Of a stretch of 64,000 nucleotides of DNA, positions 59,627-64,000 are shown in pieces. The notes beneath the pieces were generated by a model. It saw only the letters and a program-made list of their open reading frames with translations. It had not been told where the DNA came from and made no database searches. How positions within the stretch are numbered: position 1 is the stretch's first letter; the number at the start of each line of letters is the position of its first letter. The DNA is from Karstenula rhodostoma CBS 690.94 (taxonomy: Eukaryota > Ascomycota > Dothideomycetes > Pleosporales > Didymosphaeriaceae). A program made the position numbers and the translations under genes. The stretch covers positions 128,181-192,180 of the forward strand of contig MU001497.1 in NCBI GenBank assembly GCA_010093485.1, given 5' to 3'.

Positions 59627-59718
59627 CGCTGCCGAGAAAAGCATCACCTAAGCACGCTCCTTTTGGTGTTTCGGTCGCATACAGTCAGGAGTGACGGTTG
59701 GTCGACGCGGTTGCTGAA

Positions 59719-59845
59719 CGTCGGCCGCCGCTACTGTAGGGCTGCATCGCTCAATTTGTCATCCTTCTCTGATTGGTGGCGCGTTCCTGTCGGGACGCTG
59801 ATTGGCTGACTTTTGCCTGCATGCTCCATACACGTCGGCCGCCGC
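59719..59845. promoter_or_regulatory. Two identical 16-bp CGG-rich blocks
   Basis: ACGTCGGCCGCCGCTA occurs at about 59719-59734 and 59833-59848, in the same orientation. Each holds a CGGCCG palindrome plus an extra CCG. They lie 137-266 bp upstream of the MFS start at 59985. Confidence 0.55.
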
Positions 59846-59984
59846 TAAGATCCACACATCCGACGCAAGTTGTAGGTACATTCGAGCTGGACGATAGGCG
59901 ACTCAAGATGGTCCAGAGACCGTATAAGAATGCAAGCCTTAGCATCCTTGGCTATACCTGATCTCTATCATTCCCGAGCACGTG

Positions 59985-61515
59985 ATGAGCGACAAATCCC
60001 CGACAGAGACTGCTCCAGCCGCAGAAAAGCAATCCGAGTTGCCTCCAGAGGGTAGCACACAAGCATGGCTTTGCGTGCTAGGCGCTTTCCTGTCCATCTT
60101 CTGCACGTTTGGCTTCCTCAATGCGTACGATCTCATTCTCCGTGTGGCCAGCCAACGCTAATATAGTCAGCATCGGTGTGTTCCAAGTCACCTACCAAGC
60201 CACAACGCTCAGTGAATACACTCCGTCGGACATATCATGGATCTTCGCAGTACAGCTCGCCCTCATGTGGGCCCCTGGACCGATATTTGGACGCATCGTA
60301 GACACCTACGGTCCGGCACCCGTGCTATATCCTTGCTCGTTGCTATGCGTCTTCTCGCTCTGCATGACGAGCCTGGCCGATAAATACTACCAGATCTTCC
60401 TGGCACAGGGATTGGGCTTCGGCATCGGGGCCGGTGGTATTTTTACGACTTCGATGGTGTGTGTTGGTCAGTGGCACGTTCGGCGACGTTCATTAGCTAC
60501 GGGGATAGCTACGACGGGGAGTAGCCTTGGTAAGTAGAATACTCACCGTATCGCGTTCCTCGCTAACATATCGTAAGGTGGAGTTATCTTCCCGATATTC
60601 TTCCCTCGTGTGATGGACCAAGTTGGCTTCTATGGAGCTATCCGATACACAGCACTCATGATCGGCATTCTCCTGCTGGCATCGTGCTTCCTCATCACTT
60701 CGAGACTGCCGCGGAAGAAGTGGGACTGGGGTCTACAATGGTTCGACTTGACATTGCTAAAGGAAAAGCAATTCGCGCTATTCACGATTGGGGCTTTTCT
60801 CGGGATGTAAGTCACATCAACTGAGATAAGAGGGATCTTTCGCTGACAGTTCTTAGGTGGATCGTGTTCGCTCCGCTAGATTACCTCCCCAGCATGGCGC
60901 AAGAACATGGCTTCTCGTCTACGCTCGCGCTATATTTGATATCCATCGTCAAGTAAGGCATATTATGCTGCCCAATGTCGGCAATTAGACATATAGAGCT
61001 GACGCATAACAGCGCATCCTCGATCTTCGGACGAACTATCCCTCCATACCTCGCCGACTATATTGGTTCTTTCAACATTGTGACATGGAGCAGTGGACTG
61101 AGTGGAATCTGCATGCTTGCCCTCTGGCTCCCATTCAACTACCATTCCAGCCACGCGGGCATAATCGCTTTTGCTCTTACATATGGCTTTACTAGCGGCG
61201 CGTTCGTTTCCCTGCTCATGCCTTGTATAGCGAAGTCTGGCGATATCCAGACCCTTGGGCGGCGCTTCGGGACGTTTCAGGTCATCATGTCGATTGCGTA
61301 CATCCTATCTTCCAGAAAACATACACAGAAAACAGCTAACGTTTCGTAGTAACCTTACGGGGCTCCCGATCATGGGCGCCATACTGGATAGACAGGGCGA
61401 CGCGGAGTTTTCTGGTCTGATACTTTTCGGTGGAGTCGGCTCGATTGCGGGGGCCGCGTTTCTGGGTGTGGCAACGTATTTTCTGGGGAAGAAGCTCGGC
61501 ACGTGGAAGGTTTGA
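59985..61515 (+). CDS. MFS transporter, monocarboxylate-permease (MCT) type
   Basis: Model: join(59985..60124, 60171..60529, 60578..60806, 60857..60952, 61013..61297, 61350..61515), 424 aa, about 12 helices. Landmarks are [23 protein letters not shown] (helix 1), GVFQVTYQ, the loop [15 protein letters not shown] between helices 2 and 3, [23 protein letters not shown], and [15 protein letters not shown]. These are hallmarks of fungal MCT-like carriers. The hydrophilic N-terminus is Glu/Pro-rich. It is divergent from the Zn2Cys6 regulator, so it may export or import the metabolite handled by this locus. All five introns keep phase; at 60171 the CAG acceptor (not the TAG 5 bp earlier) restores the frame. 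Confidence 0.93.
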
Positions 61516-61693
61516 CCTGATCAGCCACACGATGAGCACGGTTCCAGCCCTTTGCACCAGGCATCAGCATCTTTCAAAGAATAGACGCACTCTTGTATAC
61601 ATAATGTAAAATAGTTTGTAGGCCATTAATACGGATTCTCAATGTCCCTGGACTAGCGGAATATATATAACAAAGAGAGAGAAATCCCCGCTC

Positions 61694-63241
61694 CTACTTC
61701 GAGTTCTTGATCTGTATGTTCTTCGAGAACTGCGTCCACTTTATGTCCAGCTCCCCCAACGTCTTCGCCGCCGTCTTGTTCTCCAACATGTAAACATCCG
61801 AAATAGTAACCCCATCCAAATACGAACTCTCATCAAACCCAGCCAACTTCCCATGGTACTTCCCCGTACTCCTCGCCCTCACATTCTTCACCGTCACTTC
61901 CTCAATTGGGCCCACGCCCTTCTTGACATCCTCCACGAATACCGCCAACCACGTCCCCGTCCCTCCAGGCTCCCCAGCCAACCTCTCAAGATCCATGTTT
62001 ATGAAACTGATGTTCCGCGCCGTGCCACTGCCGAATTTGTGATCGATTCCAAGTCCAACGCCGCCGTAATACACCACGCTGTTCTGGAAAAGGACGTTGT
62101 TCTGATCAGTATAAACGCCCTGTCCAACTTTATACCCATAGCACCGTGTCCACGCGAGACACTCGTCAAAGGAAACATCGCGCAGAGGACGAGGATCGTA
62201 CGGGAACGGCACCGTCGTTCCAACATCCTTCAACCACGTCTTTGTGGAAAAGCTATCATCGTTCGCGATCGCGATCGCGCGCCAGACCTTCACGTTGCTG
62301 GACTCCTGCACGTCGATCCCATCGTTCTGCTTTCCGTTGATGTTATTCAGGATCTTGATGTTAGTGAGTTTGGCGCCTGTGACTTGAGTAGGAATGACAG
62401 CCCAGAACGAAGAATCCCGCACGAGAACGCCGTCCATCTTGAAGTTCGTCGTGCCGACGGGCACCACCATCGACGCAATAAGCTTGTCTTTCTTCATGGC
62501 CTCGGCGTTGCCGTCGATGGTGCCGCGGCCGTAGATGCGGATGTCTTTGGAGTCGAAGGCGGTCTGGATCCACCACGTGCCGTCGCCGAGGTCCGATTTT
62601 GTGTACAGTACTTTGTAGTCTGCTTTCTTGCCTGTCATGCGCAGGACTGAGCCACCGGCGAGATACAGGGAGGTCTGGCTCGGGATTATCAGGTTGCCAA
62701 TGAGGTACAAGCCTGGCGGCACGTATACGGTGGTTCCAGGCTTCTTGCCGGCGGCATCGAGTGCTTTCTGTATGCCATCCGTGACAGCCTTTCCGGTGTT
62801 GTCTGCGCCGTGGTTGAGCACATTCATGATGCCTGTGCCTTTAGACGGCGGCGCATCGGACTCCAGGCGATCAATCATAAGCACCAGCTCCTTCAAATCG
62901 TTCAGCTTGAGGATGATGTAGTGCACCTTCTTCAGGTTGAAGATCAGTTCGTTTCCTTCGACTTTGTAGTCAATCGGTAGTTGCTTGGGCGAGATGACTG
63001 GCGTTCCAGTGATTTTTGATCCTGATACGGTCGCGATGCGGAACTCGGTGTTGGATCCTTCGGTCATGGAGAGCTGGACGTAGTCGTAATCTGCATAGTT
63101 GACGGTACTTGCGAAAGTGCCGTTGACCTTGACGGTGTATTGTGTTGACTTGGAGTAGATAGACGGTCGATCGTAGCCAACCCATTCTGCCGATGCCCGC
63201 AACAGAAGGCTCAAGGCGAGAAGTAGGACGCGTCCTAGCAT
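61694..63241 (-). CDS. Secreted beta-helix glycosidase-like protein (GH28/GH49-like)
   Basis: 515 aa, intronless. A signal peptide (MLGRVLLLALSLLLRASAEW) is followed by a ~110-residue beta-rich domain and then a right-handed beta-helix (from about NVLNHGADNTGKAVTDGI). That first motif is the typical start of pectinase-type helices. Putative catalytic acids are in KQNDGIDVQ and ANDDSFS, matching the N-x-D and DD positions of GH28. The GHG and RIK motifs of polygalacturonases are absent; instead there is GIDHKFGSG. An N-terminal beta-sandwich before the helix recalls GH49 dextranase/isopullulanase layout. So the fold is clear and the exact activity is not. The stop lies 178 bp from the MFS stop (convergent). 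Confidence 0.85.
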   Translation of the reverse strand: MLGRVLLLALSLLLRASAEWVGYDRPSIYSKSTQYTVKVNGTFASTVNYADYDYVQLSMTEGSNTEFRIATVSGSKITGTPVISPKQLPIDYKVEGNELIFNLKKVHYIILKLNDLKELVLMIDRLESDAPPSKGTGIMNVLNHGADNTGKAVTDGIQKALDAAGKKPGTTVYVPPGLYLIGNLIIPSQTSLYLAGGSVLRMTGKKADYKVLYTKSDLGDGTWWIQTAFDSKDIRIYGRGTIDGNAEAMKKDKLIASMVVPVGTTNFKMDGVLVRDSSFWAVIPTQVTGAKLTNIKILNNINGKQNDGIDVQESSNVKVWRAIAIANDDSFSTKTWLKDVGTTVPFPYDPRPLRDVSFDECLAWTRCYGYKVGQGVYTDQNNVLFQNSVVYYGGVGLGIDHKFGSGTARNISFINMDLERLAGEPGGTGTWLAVFVEDVKKGVGPIEEVTVKNVRARSTGKYHGKLAGFDESSYLDGVTISDVYMLENKTAAKTLGELDIKWTQFSKNIQIKNSK

Positions 63242-64000
63242 GGCGACAGTGACGGAGGGTCCGCCCGGAAGAGAAGTTAATTTGGTAGACAGAAAAGAGC
63301 CCTATATTTTCAGATTTAGACTCGGGCGTAAAAGATATACATATAACTAGGTCTCCATCCAGGAGTTATGGAGTTGTCCAATAATAACCTGCCCGGTAAC
63401 ATTGCGGCCTCCGTATCCGGTTCCTGGCCCCCACGCAAGGCCTCCCTCGCTAGCCCCACAATGGACCAAGTGCACAGCCCCATGTTCTCTTGGCTTACTA
63501 AATATACCATCTCGATACCTCTCCCTCAACACGCATACCTTTTAGATCCCAGATGTAGACATAGCGAGATTCCCGATGTAACAGCTCTTCCCTCACGCCG
63601 TCCACTCGTCCCCGATCCCTGCTGAACGCGCTACATAATACAACCACGGACCGTATTTAGCCTAGAAAGCGGAAAGCGGAAGACCGGCGCATCCATCACA
63701 GTAAACTGCATTAGGAAAAAACAGTGCAGTTTCAAGGCGTGCGGCTTGCAACATTGCAGCTCCACGACGGGCAATTTCGCGAGGGACAATCTGAGCCCTT
63801 TTTGCCATTTTCGTCGCCATATCAAAGTGCTGTGTAAATGTGAGGTTCCCTATGCGCGCATAGATCTCGATATGGAATCTCCCAGGGTGGAGAAAAGTAA
63901 GCCATTCTTGAGAATAAACACGCCCCTCGCGTTACCCTCACGAAACAACAGTAATCAGAAACTTACTTTAGTCAACACGTGTTACAGCAAGTAAGAGTCC
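63242..64000. other. Upstream of the beta-helix enzyme; no gene recognised
   Basis: It carries the promoter of the minus-strand enzyme gene, including a TATA-like string (AAAATATAGG on the minus strand, 63301-63310) about 60 bp before the ATG. No other gene is supported up to the window end. Confidence 0.45.

Larger units (their letters stand above)
59412..59984. promoter_or_regulatory. Divergent promoter with four CGGCCG palindromes
   Basis: The regulator (minus) and the MFS gene (plus) diverge from this 573-bp region. CGGCCG occurs at 59591, 59621, 59722 and 59836. The first two are 30 bp apart, about three helical turns, each inside a GCGGCCGC octamer. The last two lie in an identical 16-bp block, ACGTCGGCCGCCGCTA. 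CGG triplets facing CCG are the usual targets of Zn2Cys6 dimers, so these are candidate operators. Confidence 0.6.

Noticed and set aside
61853..62650. 265-codon plus-strand frame
   Set aside because: Antisense shadow of the intronless beta-helix enzyme gene.

Overview
The window looks like a piece of a filamentous ascomycete (Pezizomycotina) nuclear chromosome. Genes carry several short introns (about 45-75 bp, a few longer) with GT..AG ends and CTAAC/CTGAC-like branch points. The gene families are typical of moulds: Zn2Cys6 regulator, CFEM-GPCR, tyrosinase, P450 and MCT-like MFS transporters. A Dothideomycete/Pleosporales-type plant-associated fungus would fit, but that is inference. All gene models were built by reading splice sites by eye and checking that reading phase is kept across every intron.

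Layout. (1) 1-2291, minus: N-terminal 763 codons of a mitochondrial AAA-type ATPase, cut by the window edge. (2) About 2.3-7.7 kb: AT-richer, gene-poor stretch with decayed coding remnants and one copy of a dispersed repeat. (3) 8.5-25 kb: housekeeping and signalling genes, all on the minus strand: ADAM metalloprotease, acetyl-CoA synthetase, MAPKBP1/WDR62-like WD40 protein, MCT-like transporter, CFEM-domain GPCR. (4) 26.5-36.2 kb: cytochrome P450, two small secreted-protein loci (one apparently broken), a predicted membrane protein ending in three C2H2 zinc fingers, a four-TM protein, and a 618-aa protein of unknown function. (5) 37.3-44.7 kb: K+/H+ antiporter (KHA1 type) convergent with a SNF2-family ATPase. 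(6) 45-54 kb: second copy of the dispersed repeat, two small genes, then about 6.9 kb without a recognisable gene. (7) 54.2-63.2 kb: compact accessory group: EGF-like/beta-propeller secreted protein, tyrosinase, Zn2Cys6 regulator, MFS transporter, and a secreted beta-helix glycosidase-like enzyme.

How they may work together. The regulator (57701-59411, minus) and the MFS transporter (59985-61515, plus) diverge from a 573-bp promoter with four CGGCCG palindromes, the first two exactly 30 bp apart and the last two inside an identical 16-bp block. This is a plausible operator set for a CGG-binding Zn2Cys6 protein, so regulator, transporter and neighbouring tyrosinase may be one small pathway-specific cluster. 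The most unusual architecture is the 465-aa protein at 30747-32254, where hydrophobic segments precede three C2H2 fingers, suggesting a membrane-tethered regulator. No tRNA, rRNA, CRISPR array or intact transposon was recognised.
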